The position numbers and the translations under genes were made by a program. From UBA5078 sp051252515 (GTDB lineage Bacteria; Pseudomonadota; Gammaproteobacteria; Pseudomonadales; Pseudohongiellaceae), in assembly GCA_051252515.1 (NCBI GenBank), contig JBPOFS010000006.1, positions 1 to 64,000 on the forward strand: a stretch of 64,000 nucleotides of DNA. The letters run 5' to 3'. Numbering within the stretch: position 1 is the first letter of the stretch; the number at the start of each line of letters is the position of its first letter. Of this stretch, positions 26,317-34,966 are shown piece after piece. The notes under the pieces are model-generated. The model did not search any database, was not told where the DNA came from, and saw nothing but the letters and a program-made list of their open reading frames with translations.

Positions 26317-27477
26317 CTAACTCCCGACCGCGCGATTGCGTAAAGTAACCGTTGAGGTAAACACGCGGCGCAATCTTCTATCCGCGGGCAGTGCCCCATT
26401 GCCGCCACCGCCGTTATAGGTCACTCCATTGAATGTATAAGCTTGCGCGGCCGGTAACATGCCATCTTCGATAGACTGCACCAAAACACTTATCCGTACG
26501 CTGATCACTCGAGACCAATCGCCCACTTGGTTCGCGGCAACATAGGCATCGACTGTCTTTTTATTATCGTTATCTGCGTTAATCCCGTACAAAATTTGAA
26601 AGTTTTCTATTCCTTCCACCAACTCTTCAGCATTTCCTGTCCCTGCGGTTTGACTGAGACGTCGACGAAATAATGCCGGAGGGTTTGTAGAAACATCACC
26701 TCGTTTACCGACATAAAACATGGTTCCTTGCAATTTGACTAGCTCGCCCCCCACTTGAGTTCTTAGGGTAGAGGTGACGTCATTTCCTGGAACACAACCT
26801 GCAGAAAGCACTGAGTTAATGCTGGCGCCACCACCGATGTCTTGCACATTACATGCCTGTACCCAATCCGCGCGTTGGCAATCGCTAAGCAACAAAATAT
26901 CACCGTCTTCAATGTCTGTAAGCCCAGAGTTCACAACCGTCATCGCGGCACCAGGAGTAATAGAATTAATAGTGGCCCCTGTCCCTCCCGCACTCCAAAT
27001 TCGAACGATGTCTGTGCCAGGCACTACGTTGATGACATCTAGAATATTACCACCGGAAGTACTCCACGCCCCTCCAGCTGTACTCACTGTTGCCACGTTG
27101 TTTGCACTATTACTGATGACGCCCAAGCCAGTGCCGTCGGCTTCCCACCCTTGGATACCGGTGCCCGGCTGAAATGATGGGGGTGGCCCGTCTAAGGCGT
27201 TGTTAATTGAATTTTCGTCTATAGTCGAAAGACATCCCAAGTAACCCGCCATCCTCAATTCATTAGCAAGATAATTTATCGCAAAGCGGCCGTTTTCCTG
27301 CATTCGTGCGCGCCCCTCTTGGTCACGCTCTGTTTGCGTATTGCCGACATAAACTTGCATGACGCCCGCTGTCAATGCGAGCCCCATGACCATAGCGATC
27401 AGCAATTCAATCATGCTATAGCCCTTCACCTTAGTGATGAACAACGGCCTGCTGATTCGATGTCGATTACTTCTCAT
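26317..27477 (-). CDS. pilW: PilW, type IV minor pilin
   Basis: A 386-residue minor pilin with cleavage site G19-Y20SMIE24 and Glu at mature +5. The long globular part has PilW-like segments (NGRFAINYLANELRMAGYLGC, about 66-87) and several cysteines that may form disulfides. It is 26 bases after pilV in the same operon. Family and context agree. Confidence 0.9.
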   Translation of the reverse strand: MRSNRHRISRPLFITKVKGYSMIELLIAMVMGLALTAGVMQVYVGNTQTERDQEGRARMQENGRFAINYLANELRMAGYLGCLSTIDENSINNALDGPPPSFQPGTGIQGWEADGTGLGVISNSANNVATVSTAGGAWSTSGGNILDVINVVPGTDIVRIWSAGGTGATINSITPGAAMTVVNSGLTDIEDGDILLLSDCQRADWVQACNVQDIGGGASINSVLSAGCVPGNDVTSTLRTQVGGELVKLQGTMFYVGKRGDVSTNPPALFRRRLSQTAGTGNAEELVEGIENFQILYGINADNDNKKTVDAYVAANQVGDWSRVISVRISVLVQSIEDGMLPAAQAYTFNGVTYNGGGGNGALPADRRLRRVFTSTVTLRNRAVGS

Positions 27478-27503
27478 ACATTAAGCTCTATTACGGGCAT
27501 CAA

Positions 27504-28034
27504 TTAAGGTTGAAAACTTAAGGAGAAACGCTTCTCTGCGACTCCATCTCTATCTTCATCCCACCAAATTTTGACGGCATACATCGTCCCAAGCCCATCA
27601 CAAGCAGGGGCCGCAGAAGTTCCATCTTCGGGGGTTGAATCGGAGCAAACTGTCCCTGTGCCTACAGGAAAATCCGCGGCAAGATTAGCGTTCCATTCGG
27701 CCACGTCGTTCGCGGCTAATTCAGCGAAACTACATCCCACTAGCGTATTGCATGCGGCCGTCACCGCTCCAGCATTGTTATTGTAACTAGCCGCCTCAAC
27801 CCCTTGAAGGTTGGCGCGCACTCGTTCCACAATGTCATTGCTAGCAATACTGGCTTGTGTTCGCAGATAAGCACTTTGAGTATTTCTCAAACCCACTGTT
27901 TGCAAACCCGACATGCCCAGCAAACCGATCGCTAATATCAGCAACGAAATCAAAACTTCGATTAACGTTGCGCCGCCTTGAGCATTGCGGTTCGTATGAG
28001 GTTTATTAGGAGACACAGCCCCTTTAGTGTTCAT
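27504..28034 (-). CDS. pilV: PilV, type IV minor pilin
   Basis: A 176-residue minor pilin with cleavage site G21-A22TLIE26, Glu at mature +5, and the PilV-type helix LISLLILAIGLLGMSGLQ. Its ATG overlaps the stop of the upstream fimU-like gene by four bases (ATGA), which points to translational coupling. Four cysteines lie in the globular domain. It belongs to the minor pilin operon. Confidence 0.9.
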   Translation of the reverse strand: MNTKGAVSPNKPHTNRNAQGGATLIEVLISLLILAIGLLGMSGLQTVGLRNTQSAYLRTQASIASNDIVERVRANLQGVEAASYNNNAGAVTAACNTLVGCSFAELAANDVAEWNANLAADFPVGTGTVCSDSTPEDGTSAAPACDGLGTMYAVKIWWDEDRDGVAEKRFSLSFQP

Positions 28035-28564
28035 GAGCAGTCCAAACCTTCGTGAATTCGACGGCCTCTTCCTGTTAAAGAGATTTCCACAGATTGAGCG
28101 TTAGCCGCATTATCGTCCTCAGGGCAAAGCAGAAACGTTCTTACCCCTGCGTTGGTCCCGAAACCTCTTGGGTCGAACTGCTGGATATCCGCGTCAAAGA
28201 CTAAAGAGTTGGAACCGAGCCCTTGATAGACCCTTAGTATTTGATCCCCGACATCAATAGAACCTGCCGCCCCATCGGCATCGCCGTTATTATCAATAAA
28301 CACCGCCCAGCCGTCGCCCCAGGCGTCAGCGGCACAGTCCGTGCCGTCGGAACTGGCACATATTGACACTACACTGCCTCGCTTTATCGCCTCACTACGC
28401 GCAAAGCTTAGGCTAGAAACAAGAGTTTTTGCTTGAGTGTTCGTAGAAATTCGGCTGACAGTATCTTGCAGACTAGGCAGACCAACCGCTATCAAAATGC
28501 CAATCACACTGACGACAAGCATCAGCTCAATGATAGTAAAACCCTTGATTCCCTTAATATTCAT
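28031..28564 (-). CDS. fimU: FimU-like GspH-family minor pilin
   Basis: A pseudopilin of 177 residues from ATG 28564, with a short leader ending G8-F9TIIE13. The ORF stays open to 28687, but the extra 41 residues contain a hydrophobic stretch before the prepilin signal and would spoil processing, so I prefer the inner start. The GspH domain has four cysteines and the DNxxDxD-type loop typical of FimU/FimT. It is the first gene of the operon and overlaps pilV by four bases. fimT and fimU are hard to tell apart by sequence; position favours fimU. Confidence 0.83.
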   Translation of the reverse strand: MNIKGIKGFTIIELMLVVSVIGILIAVGLPSLQDTVSRISTNTQAKTLVSSLSFARSEAIKRGSVVSICASSDGTDCAADAWGDGWAVFIDNNGDADGAAGSIDVGDQILRVYQGLGSNSLVFDADIQQFDPRGFGTNAGVRTFLLCPEDDNAANAQSVEISLTGRGRRIHEGLDCS

Positions 28565-28735
28565 CACCAATTTCACAGTACGTTTCACCCTCTTGGGTAG
28601 GCATTTGGCACTATTGCAGATAAACAATACCCCAGCAAGAGCCACCCCTTTTAGGACATCATCAAGATAGAGGTTCGTGCGCGTCAAGTATGTGATGTAT
28701 CTACAACTTTAGCAGATCACAGCCTATTGTTTTGC

Positions 28736-28741
28736 TACACT
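28736..28741 (+). promoter_or_regulatory. Possible extended -10 promoter of the TSUP permease gene
   Basis: TGC-TACACT (28733-28741) fits an extended -10 element about 45 bases before the permease ATG. No clear -35 is visible. The gap 28565-28786 must also hold the start of the minus-strand minor pilin operon, for which I could not pick a promoter. Confidence 0.3.
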
Positions 28742-28786
28742 GTGACGCCTTTCACGCTTCCTCCTACTATTTGAGCCGCCGTACCT

Positions 28787-29545
28787 ATGGATTACAACAT
28801 CCCCCTACTCTTTGTCCTTGCAGCGGTAGGAGTACTCGCTGGTGGAATTAATACCATCGCTGGCGGCGGATCCAACCTCACGCTTCCAGTTCTTATGATG
28901 CTTGGTCTGCCCGCCGATGTAGCCAATGGCACCAACCGTGTAGCCGTCGCTCTACAGTGCATAGTGGGTGTTCGTGGGTTTAAAAAATATGATCGCCTTG
29001 ATGTGCCCGCCATCATGCCTATTCTTGTCCCCAGTTTGTTGGGCGGCATTATCGGGGCCTTTGCTGCTGCATTAATGCCGGCTGTCGCACTAAAACCAAT
29101 ATTGCTAATCACCATCATCACAATGTCACTCGTTATCCTGGTGCGCCCCGGCTTCATCGCTCCACCAGATGGCACTCCCATAAAAAGTGTCAATGGTAAT
29201 AGAGGAGCTTGGTGGGCGTTGTTTCTAGCGGGGATCTATGGAGGATTTGTTCAGGCAGGTGTCGGCTTTATTCTGTTAGCTGCATTAGCTGGCGGATTAC
29301 GCTATGACTTAGTGCGTGCGAATGCACTAAAAATGGTCTGCTCACTAGGCTTCACTTTACTCGCCTTGTGCATTTTCATTTATTTCGATCAAGTCCGCTG
29401 GATACCAGGGCTCATTCTCGGCGTAGGCACAATGATAGGGGCTTCGTTAACGGTTAAGTTTGCAGTTCACGCCAAACAAAGCACCATCAAGTGGTTCCTA
29501 TTTGTCATGACAGTTTGTTCCTGCTTAGCCGCTTGGTTACTTTAA
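28787..29545 (+). CDS. TSUP (TauE/SafE) family permease
   Basis: A 252-residue membrane protein with about eight hydrophobic segments and the TauE/SafE repeat motifs GGINTIAGGGSNLTLPVLM near the N-terminus and GIYGGFVQAGVGFILL in the second half. Family members export or import small organosulfur or carboxylate anions such as sulfite, sulfoacetate or taurine-derived compounds. The substrate cannot be told from sequence and no sulfur gene is adjacent. Its stop overlaps the convergent kinase stop by four bases. Confidence 0.85.
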   Translation: MDYNIPLLFVLAAVGVLAGGINTIAGGGSNLTLPVLMMLGLPADVANGTNRVAVALQCIVGVRGFKKYDRLDVPAIMPILVPSLLGGIIGAFAAALMPAVALKPILLITIITMSLVILVRPGFIAPPDGTPIKSVNGNRGAWWALFLAGIYGGFVQAGVGFILLAALAGGLRYDLVRANALKMVCSLGFTLLALCIFIYFDQVRWIPGLILGVGTMIGASLTVKFAVHAKQSTIKWFLFVMTVCSCLAAWLL

Positions 29546-30984
29546 TGAGGCGTCGTGTTTAGAGACGAAGTTGTATGATGAAAATTATTAAAGACTAACT
29601 CAACTCTCGCGCCGCCCGACTCGCTCGCGCCGACATTAATTTGACCTCCATAGCTGGTCATAATGTCGGCCACCACTGCCAAGCCAATGCCCTGCCCCAC
29701 CGCTAAAGTGTCGACTCGAGCGCCACGCTGCAAAACAAACTCTTGGTGTTGGTCAGGAATCCCTGGACCATTGTCTTCAACCACAATATTCAATTGCCGA
29801 AGCGGTTCTGTGCGCAGTTGTGCGGTGATAGACACAGCACTGTGACCGTACTTAAAAGCATTATCAAAAACATTGCCTAATACCTCCATCAAATCCCGCT
29901 CATCGCCTAGAAAGTACAAGCCTACATCGACGCTCTTACTCACCCGCATCGCTTTGCTGGCATAAACTTTCTCTAGCGCCCTTACTATTTTATCAACACT
30001 TTCTGACACACTAACGCGACGCGCTAGACTAGAACTGCCGTTACTTTTTACTGCACGCTGCAATTGATAACCGACGATCTGATTCATTCGCTCTAGCTGT
30101 TCATTAACCGTTTTTATTTGGGTTTCGGCTTCATTATCACTCGACGTCACAAGCCCTCTTGATAAGCTTTGCATCGTGCCAGCAACAACAGCTAATGGCG
30201 TTTTTAGACTATGAGCCAAATCCCCTAAAGTCTCTCGGTAACGGGACATTTGTTTGCGCTCGCTTTGTATCAACAAATTGAGATTCTGCGTTACGGCTTG
30301 CAACTCTTTAGGATAACCCTCTTCTAACTGCTCACTGTCGCCACTTTCAATGAGCTTCAAATCCACAGCCAAACGACGCAAGGGAGACAACCCCCACCGC
30401 ATCAACATCACCTGTAACACTAATAGCAATACAGCCACACCACCAAGCCACGACCACAAACTCCGACGAAAGTTATTCACTTCAGCCAAATAGGTTCCAG
30501 TGGATTCGACTACGACAAAGTCATAGGGGGCTGCGCCGTTTTCCCAGACCACGCCATAGGCCGCGACGAAATACTCGTTACCATCCGCTGCATTGGCTCT
30601 TGCAAAGTAAAATTCACCACGACTAATGTCACTCCATAATTGCGAAAAATTGGCGTAGTCAATCTCAATGGCCGATGGAGTATGCAGTACCTCGCCCACA
30701 CTGGGGTTGCTGACAAGCCCATAAAGACCAGAGTTAAGCTGTGTAAAGCGAGGCTCTCTTAAATCTTGCAGGAAATAAAATTCACCGTTGTCTTCCTCTA
30801 CGGCGGACAACAGCACATAAATTTGCGCCTGCAGTTGCTCCGCCACACCCGCTTCGATACTGCTGCGAAATGCGCGATCGAGCACAATGCCAGTGAGGCT
30901 AAGAAAGATCGTTAACAGAACACTCATCGCCACTAGCAGGCGAGTTTGAAGGGAGTATGGCGCGGGGACTGTATCAGCGCTCAT
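29542..30984 (-). CDS. PhoQ-like sensor histidine kinase
   Basis: A 480-residue inner-membrane kinase. Membrane segments at about 15-36 and 175-197 flank a periplasmic sensor of roughly 135 residues. A HAMP-like linker, the H-box LAHSLKTPL (His258) and an ATPase domain (NVFDNAFKYG, DNGPGIP, GQGIGLAV) follow. The H-box type fits the PhoQ group. It lies six bases after a PhoP-like regulator gene. The stimulus (divalent cations, peptides or pH in known PhoQ) is not shown; the periplasmic domain is moderately acidic. Confidence 0.88.
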   Translation of the reverse strand: MSADTVPAPYSLQTRLLVAMSVLLTIFLSLTGIVLDRAFRSSIEAGVAEQLQAQIYVLLSAVEEDNGEFYFLQDLREPRFTQLNSGLYGLVSNPSVGEVLHTPSAIEIDYANFSQLWSDISRGEFYFARANAADGNEYFVAAYGVVWENGAAPYDFVVVESTGTYLAEVNNFRRSLWSWLGGVAVLLLVLQVMLMRWGLSPLRRLAVDLKLIESGDSEQLEEGYPKELQAVTQNLNLLIQSERKQMSRYRETLGDLAHSLKTPLAVVAGTMQSLSRGLVTSSDNEAETQIKTVNEQLERMNQIVGYQLQRAVKSNGSSSLARRVSVSESVDKIVRALEKVYASKAMRVSKSVDVGLYFLGDERDLMEVLGNVFDNAFKYGHSAVSITAQLRTEPLRQLNIVVEDNGPGIPDQHQEFVLQRGARVDTLAVGQGIGLAVVADIMTSYGGQINVGASESGGARVELVFNNFHHTTSSLNTTPH

Positions 30985-30990
30985 GGCAAT

Positions 30991-31665
30991 TCATTGATCA
31001 GCGCGAAAGCGGTAACCCTGACCCCGAATAGTTTCGATAGGCTTAAGGGTGTCATTGGGGTCAAGTTTTTGTCGTAAACGGCGTACAAATACTTCCAAAA
31101 CATTGCTATCACGATCGTAATCTTGAGCGTACAAATGTTCAGTGAGTTCTGTTTTTGATATGACTTGATCAGGGTGCAGCATTAAATATTCTAATAACTT
31201 GTACTCATAAGCCGTGAGGTCGAGCCCACTGCCATTAAGGCTAACGCGCTTTGTACTGATATCTAGCACTATAGGACCAAAGACTATAGAGGACTTTGCA
31301 AAGCCGGCGGCGCGTCGAAGCAATGCATTTAAACGGGCAAAGATTTCTTCAATTTGAAACGGCTTCACAACGTAGTCATCAGCCCCTGCATCAAGGCCTT
31401 CTACTTTATCTTGCCAATCTCCACGTGCTGTAAGTATTAAAATTGGGAATTTTTTCTCTAAACCACGAATCTGTTTAATCAATGAAATACCATCAATCAA
31501 CGGCAATCCCAAATCGATAATGGCCGCGTCGTAGTCAAACTCAGTGGCGTAATAAAGACCCGCTTTTCCATCTGCGGCATCATCTACGATATAACCATTT
31601 TGAGTAAGCCCTTGGACTAAGGTTTGTCGTAACAAGCTTTGATCTTCCACCACTAACAATCGCAT
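30991..31665 (-). CDS. PhoP/OmpR-family response regulator
   Basis: A 224-residue regulator with a receiver domain (phosphoacceptor Asp51, early acidic pair E7-D8, conserved Lys in VKPFQ) and a C-terminal winged-helix DNA-binding domain (YEYKLLEYLMLHP to ETIRGQGYRF). It pairs with the adjacent kinase and resembles PhoP/QseB types. It starts two bases after the PepSY gene stop, so the three genes PepSY-regulator-kinase form one operon. Confidence 0.9.
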   Translation of the reverse strand: MRLLVVEDQSLLRQTLVQGLTQNGYIVDDAADGKAGLYYATEFDYDAAIIDLGLPLIDGISLIKQIRGLEKKFPILILTARGDWQDKVEGLDAGADDYVVKPFQIEEIFARLNALLRRAAGFAKSSIVFGPIVLDISTKRVSLNGSGLDLTAYEYKLLEYLMLHPDQVISKTELTEHLYAQDYDRDSNVLEVFVRRLRQKLDPNDTLKPIETIRGQGYRFRADQ

Positions 31666-31667
31666 CG

Positions 31668-31988
31668 TTACTGTTCCCTAGTTATCGCACCGGTTTGCGC
31701 ATTGACGTATACCGTGTAGATATTCCCCTCATCATCCATACGCACTCGGTATTGTAGCCTGCCGCTTTGCCGCACTTGGTTGATACTCACCACATTGCCA
31801 GGAAAACGGGCTCGCACTAACTCAAGTGCGCGACGCTGAGAGATAGCGGCGGCTTCGACATTTTGCCCGTCTGCTTGCGCCAAAGTCAGAGATTGCGCAG
31901 AAACCGAATCGACATTCGATAATCCGAGCGCAATCACAAGAATGACTGCCAGCATTCCTAATTGGCTTGTCAGTGTATTTGACTTCAA
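31668..31988 (-). CDS. Small periplasmic PepSY-domain protein
   Basis: A 106-residue protein with a signal peptide (about 1-31) and one PepSY domain (about 48-106, ending VNAQTGAI). PepSY domains occur as inhibitory or sensory modules and are often encoded beside PhoPQ-like systems. Here it leads the operon with the regulator and kinase, so it may be a periplasmic cofactor of the kinase or a target of the system. That role is inference. Confidence 0.82.
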   Translation of the reverse strand: MKSNTLTSQLGMLAVILVIALGLSNVDSVSAQSLTLAQADGQNVEAAAISQRRALELVRARFPGNVVSINQVRQSGRLQYRVRMDDEGNIYTVYVNAQTGAITREQ

Positions 31989-32052
31989 CTTGAACCCCTT
32001 TCAAAAAACGTGATGGAGTACAGCCTGCATATCAAATCAACCGACATGCAAT

Positions 32053-32601
32053 TTAAAATACAGGCTGTATATTGACCTTTACGCGCAATCGGTCACCAGG
32101 ATCTTCGTCCATACGGACAGAGTACTCTTCATTATTATAAAGATACTGCACTTGGTACCCGATGAGGCGCTCTTCCTCATGGTGATCATATACGGTTTCA
32201 CACTGTCGAACGCTTTCATAACGCACAGAACGATCATCGTGATTGTTGGCGACTATATCACGTCCGATAGAGTGTCCCAACACTGCGCCAACGACGGTGC
32301 CTACCCGTCTATTCGACTTGCCATGCCCTACGGCATTGCCTAATGCTCCACCTATGATCGTACCCAATATTGCAGGTGTTCGGCTATTGGAGCGATTGCG
32401 ATCGCGATAAGCAACCTCTTCATTCCAACACTCCTCTCGTGGCGTTGAGACCTCCACCGTTCGATACACGGGGCGCGACTCAATTACCTGCGCATATTCG
32501 TAGTGCGATTGGGCTAAAGCAGGTGCCGTTAACGTCAAAGCAATTGCTGCACAAACAGCCTTGCTAACAGTAAATTTTGTATTTCTAGGGAACTTCTTCA
32601 T
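32053..32601 (-). CDS. Exported glycine-zipper 2TM-domain protein
   Basis: A 182-residue protein with a signal peptide ending near ALAQS (residue 31) and a glycine zipper hairpin (about 78-115, GTIIGGALGNAVG and GTVVGAVLGHSIG). The C-terminal part is acidic with paired tyrosines and two cysteines. Similar Rickettsia 17-kDa surface antigen family proteins are outer-membrane or envelope proteins of unclear role. It is 64 bases upstream of the PepSY gene on the same strand and may be part of the same regulon. Confidence 0.75.
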   Translation of the reverse strand: MKKFPRNTKFTVSKAVCAAIALTLTAPALAQSHYEYAQVIESRPVYRTVEVSTPREECWNEEVAYRDRNRSNSRTPAILGTIIGGALGNAVGHGKSNRRVGTVVGAVLGHSIGRDIVANNHDDRSVRYESVRQCETVYDHHEEERLIGYQVQYLYNNEEYSVRMDEDPGDRLRVKVNIQPVF

Positions 32602-32794
32602 AAGTCATCGACCTCAGTATGTATAAGTCACGCCATTTTGGCGAAAACGAATGCTTAGATCGGGATCCTCAAGGAGGCATTCCTAACCATGGCGCCATAC
32701 TGGCATCGGCTAGCTGAATAGAGGCTTAATCACAAAAAAGGAGGGGCGAAAACAACTTTATAGTAGCCGTTTTGAATACTAAACACGCGTGGCT

Positions 32795-32822
32795 TTGACT
32801 TCTGTCTAAAGCTCGTTAGAAT
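32795..32822 (+). promoter_or_regulatory. Sigma-70 promoter of the cold-shock-domain gene
   Basis: TTGACT (32795-32800) and TAGAAT (32817-32822) are separated by 16 bases. Transcription would begin near 32829, giving a leader of about 70 bases. The rest of 32602-32794 shows short dyads such as CGCC-ATTTT-GGCG (32631-32643) but no gene. Confidence 0.65.
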
Positions 32823-32838
32823 TAGGGTGTGCTAGACA

Positions 32839-32866
32839 GCCCATTGGTTTCGTGGGCAATTAGCCC
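32839..32866 (+). promoter_or_regulatory. Two mutually exclusive hairpins in the cold-shock gene leader
   Basis: GCCCA (32839-32843) can pair with TGGGC (32853-32857). The same GGGC (32854-32857) can instead pair with GCCC (32863-32866). Only one stem can exist at a time. Cold-shock mRNA leaders such as cspA are known to refold with temperature, so a switch is possible. The stems are short and no ribosome site is masked directly. Confidence 0.35.
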
Positions 32867-32900
32867 GTCAATAATAATTATAAGCAATTAAGAGAGTCTC

Positions 32901-33320
32901 ATGTCTTATATCAATAAATCTTTAACCATCGCTATCATCGCCACTTTGATTATCGGACTGCCAGTCCTAATGATCGATCTTCAATTCACTTCTATTCAAA
33001 TACTCATCGCCACTTTTCTGATCAGCCTTGCCTCTGCTATGGCGGCAAACACTAGTAGCAAAACTCGCGCAAAAGCGATCGCTGATGACAATCGAAGCTC
33101 ATTCAACAACTCGCAACGAGAAAGCGGCAATGTTAAATGGTTCAATGCTAGCAAGGGCTTTGGTTTTATCACGCGAGACAGCGGCGATGATATCTTTGTC
33201 CATTTCCGCTCTATACGTGGTGAAGGACACCGCGTTCTTCATGACGGTCAACGCGTGGAGTTTGCGATCAGCGAAGGAGATAAAGGCCTACAAGCCGAGG
33301 ATGTAGCAGCCGCAAAATAG
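32901..33320 (+). CDS. Cold-shock-domain protein with two N-terminal membrane segments
   Basis: A 139-residue protein. Hydrophobic segments at about 8-26 and 30-48 are followed by a short linker and a C-terminal cold shock domain (76-139) with RNP1 KGFGFI (85-90) and RNP2 IFVHF (98-102). Classical Csp proteins are about 70 residues and soluble. The aromatic nucleic-acid-binding residues are kept, so RNA or single-stranded DNA binding at the membrane is the likely activity. Similar DUF1294-type fusions have the domains in reverse order. AAGAGAG upstream fits the ATG start. It stands alone, transcribed from its own promoter. Confidence 0.85.
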   Translation: MSYINKSLTIAIIATLIIGLPVLMIDLQFTSIQILIATFLISLASAMAANTSSKTRAKAIADDNRSSFNNSQRESGNVKWFNASKGFGFITRDSGDDIFVHFRSIRGEGHRVLHDGQRVEFAISEGDKGLQAEDVAAAK

Positions 33321-33360
33321 GGTTGCCCATTGTAACTCTTCCCCGTCGCCACAATACTAT

Positions 33361-33591
33361 TTAGTAGTGTGGCGGCCGCTCATCACTTCCACCATCAGCG
33401 CCCCCCTTATCAGGCAGGTTTTCAAGCACGTGACTAATTTTATCGCGATGCATCACGAGCTCGCGCTCTAGCGCATCAATCTGAGATTGCTGACGAATAA
33501 CAACGCTGTTGAGCTCACTCAACATGTCTTCTTGAAACGCAAACTGCGTTTGCAAGTCGATTAATTGGGCTTTGACGACATCTTCACTCAT
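33361..33591 (-). CDS. slyX: SlyX family protein
   Basis: A 76-residue coiled-coil protein from ATG 33591; the ORF extends upstream to 33630 but family members begin near this methionine. Heptad-like residues span about 5-55, and the C-terminus ends in PPHY, a hallmark of SlyX. The function is unknown; in E. coli slyX is beside slyD, which is not seen here. It is convergent with the cold-shock gene and divergent from the desaturase gene. Confidence 0.85.
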   Translation of the reverse strand: MSEDVVKAQLIDLQTQFAFQEDMLSELNSVVIRQQSQIDALERELVMHRDKISHVLENLPDKGGADGGSDERPPHY

Positions 33592-33774
33592 TATTGTCTT
33601 TTCTCTATTACGGCCCCTACTAAGGGGCAAAATGGTGGTAATTTAAGGCGATTCTTACTCGATAGGGCATCGCGAACTTTGGCAGACTTGCACAATCGTG
33701 TAATAATTTCTCGATTTGCGTTGTCAAACTTTTGATATCTTAACATTGACCACTGATTACCAAGAGAGCATTTT

Positions 33775-34923
33775 ATGCCGAAAGCTCCTATAAACTGGAC
33801 TAACACCATACTCTTCACCCTTACGCCACTGTTTGCCGTTACGCTTGTCCCCTATTACGGTCTAACACACGGATATGGCGCTTACGAATGGGGTGTCTTC
33901 ATTGTACTCATGGGTTTCTGTGGTATGTCTATTACCGCCGGTTACCATCGCCTGTGGTCACATAAAACCTATAAAGCACATCCAGTCGTTCGCTTCATTC
34001 TTGCCATAGGCGGCGCCTGTGCCCTGCAAAACGATATTTTGCACTGGGCCTCAGACCACCGCCGACACCACGCACACGTGGACAACAACGACAAAGACCC
34101 GTACTCGGCAGGACGCGGTTTTTGGTACTCCCACATGGGCTGGATTCTACGAGACTATGAAAGTGGCAAAGTAGATTTTTCGAACGTGAAGGATTTACAG
34201 CGTGACCCGATTGTTGTCTGGCAGCACAAACACTATCTCGCGCTAGTATTGCTAACGAATATAGGCTTACCGGCTCTATTAGGGCTCATCGGTGGCGATA
34301 TTATTGGCGGCCTATTACTTGGCGGCCTGCTGCGCCTTGTGCTTAGCCAGCATGTCACGTGGCTCATTAACTCTCTGGCCCATATGTGGGGCAAGCAAAC
34401 GTTCAGTGCGGCAAGCTCAGCTAGAGATAATCCATTTATCGCTTTGATCACTTACGGTGAGGGTTACCATAATTACCATCATACGTTTCAATGGGATTAT
34501 CGTAACGGCATCCATTGGTGGCACTACGACCCCACTAAATGGTTCATCAGCGCTTGCTCCTACGTTGGGCTAACATCTGATTTGAAACGTTGCTCCCCCA
34601 TCGCAATCGAAAGCGCTCGTTTAGAAATGCAATATCGACAGGCAACTGAGAATTATTCGAACCTAAAAAACTCCGATAAATGGTTGCAGCGCTTGGAGTC
34701 TGAATACCAACAATTGAAAACCACCTTGCAACTCTGGGGTCAACATCAGCAGTCCTGGTATGAAGCCAAGTCATCCGAATTACATGAGAAATGGACACAC
34801 TGGGAGCGTATCGAGCTGAGAGACAGCTATAGAGAGGCCAAGTTCAAATTAAAAGTGCAAAGAAAGCGCTGGCAAGACCTTGTTGAAAATTATTCGACCC
34901 TGTCTGCAATAAATCCGGTGTAG
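33775..34923 (+). CDS. Membrane fatty acid desaturase (delta-9 type) with a C-terminal helical tail
   Basis: Di-iron enzyme that puts a double bond into acyl chains. The three histidine boxes are HRLWSH (58-63), HRRHH (95-99) and HNYHH (232-236), with about four membrane segments between them, matching acyl-CoA/acyl-lipid delta-9 desaturases. After the catalytic part (to about 285) comes a charged, Gln-, Trp- and Lys-rich stretch of about 95 residues predicted to be helical. No ferredoxin or cytochrome b5 motif is seen in it. Desaturases of this type help keep membranes fluid in the cold, which suits the nearby cold-shock gene, though no operon links them. Confidence 0.9.
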   Translation: MPKAPINWTNTILFTLTPLFAVTLVPYYGLTHGYGAYEWGVFIVLMGFCGMSITAGYHRLWSHKTYKAHPVVRFILAIGGACALQNDILHWASDHRRHHAHVDNNDKDPYSAGRGFWYSHMGWILRDYESGKVDFSNVKDLQRDPIVVWQHKHYLALVLLTNIGLPALLGLIGGDIIGGLLLGGLLRLVLSQHVTWLINSLAHMWGKQTFSAASSARDNPFIALITYGEGYHNYHHTFQWDYRNGIHWWHYDPTKWFISACSYVGLTSDLKRCSPIAIESARLEMQYRQATENYSNLKNSDKWLQRLESEYQQLKTTLQLWGQHQQSWYEAKSSELHEKWTHWERIELRDSYREAKFKLKVQRKRWQDLVENYSTLSAINPV

Positions 34924-34966
34924 ATCGCGGTCTCGTTGGCAACACAAGTAAATTAGGGTTTTAAAG

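Noticed and set aside
26774..27172. A 132-residue plus-strand frame
   Set aside because: It is antisense within pilW and has no signal, motif or ribosome site.
28601..28620. A sigma-54 promoter (TGGCAC and TTGC) near the fimU start
   Set aside because: It is on the plus strand, the spacing between the two boxes is two instead of five bases, and it points into the wrong genes.
32602..32794. A small RNA or gene in the gap before the cold-shock gene
   Set aside because: Only short dyads are present; I saw no promoter-terminator pair and no coding frame with a ribosome site.
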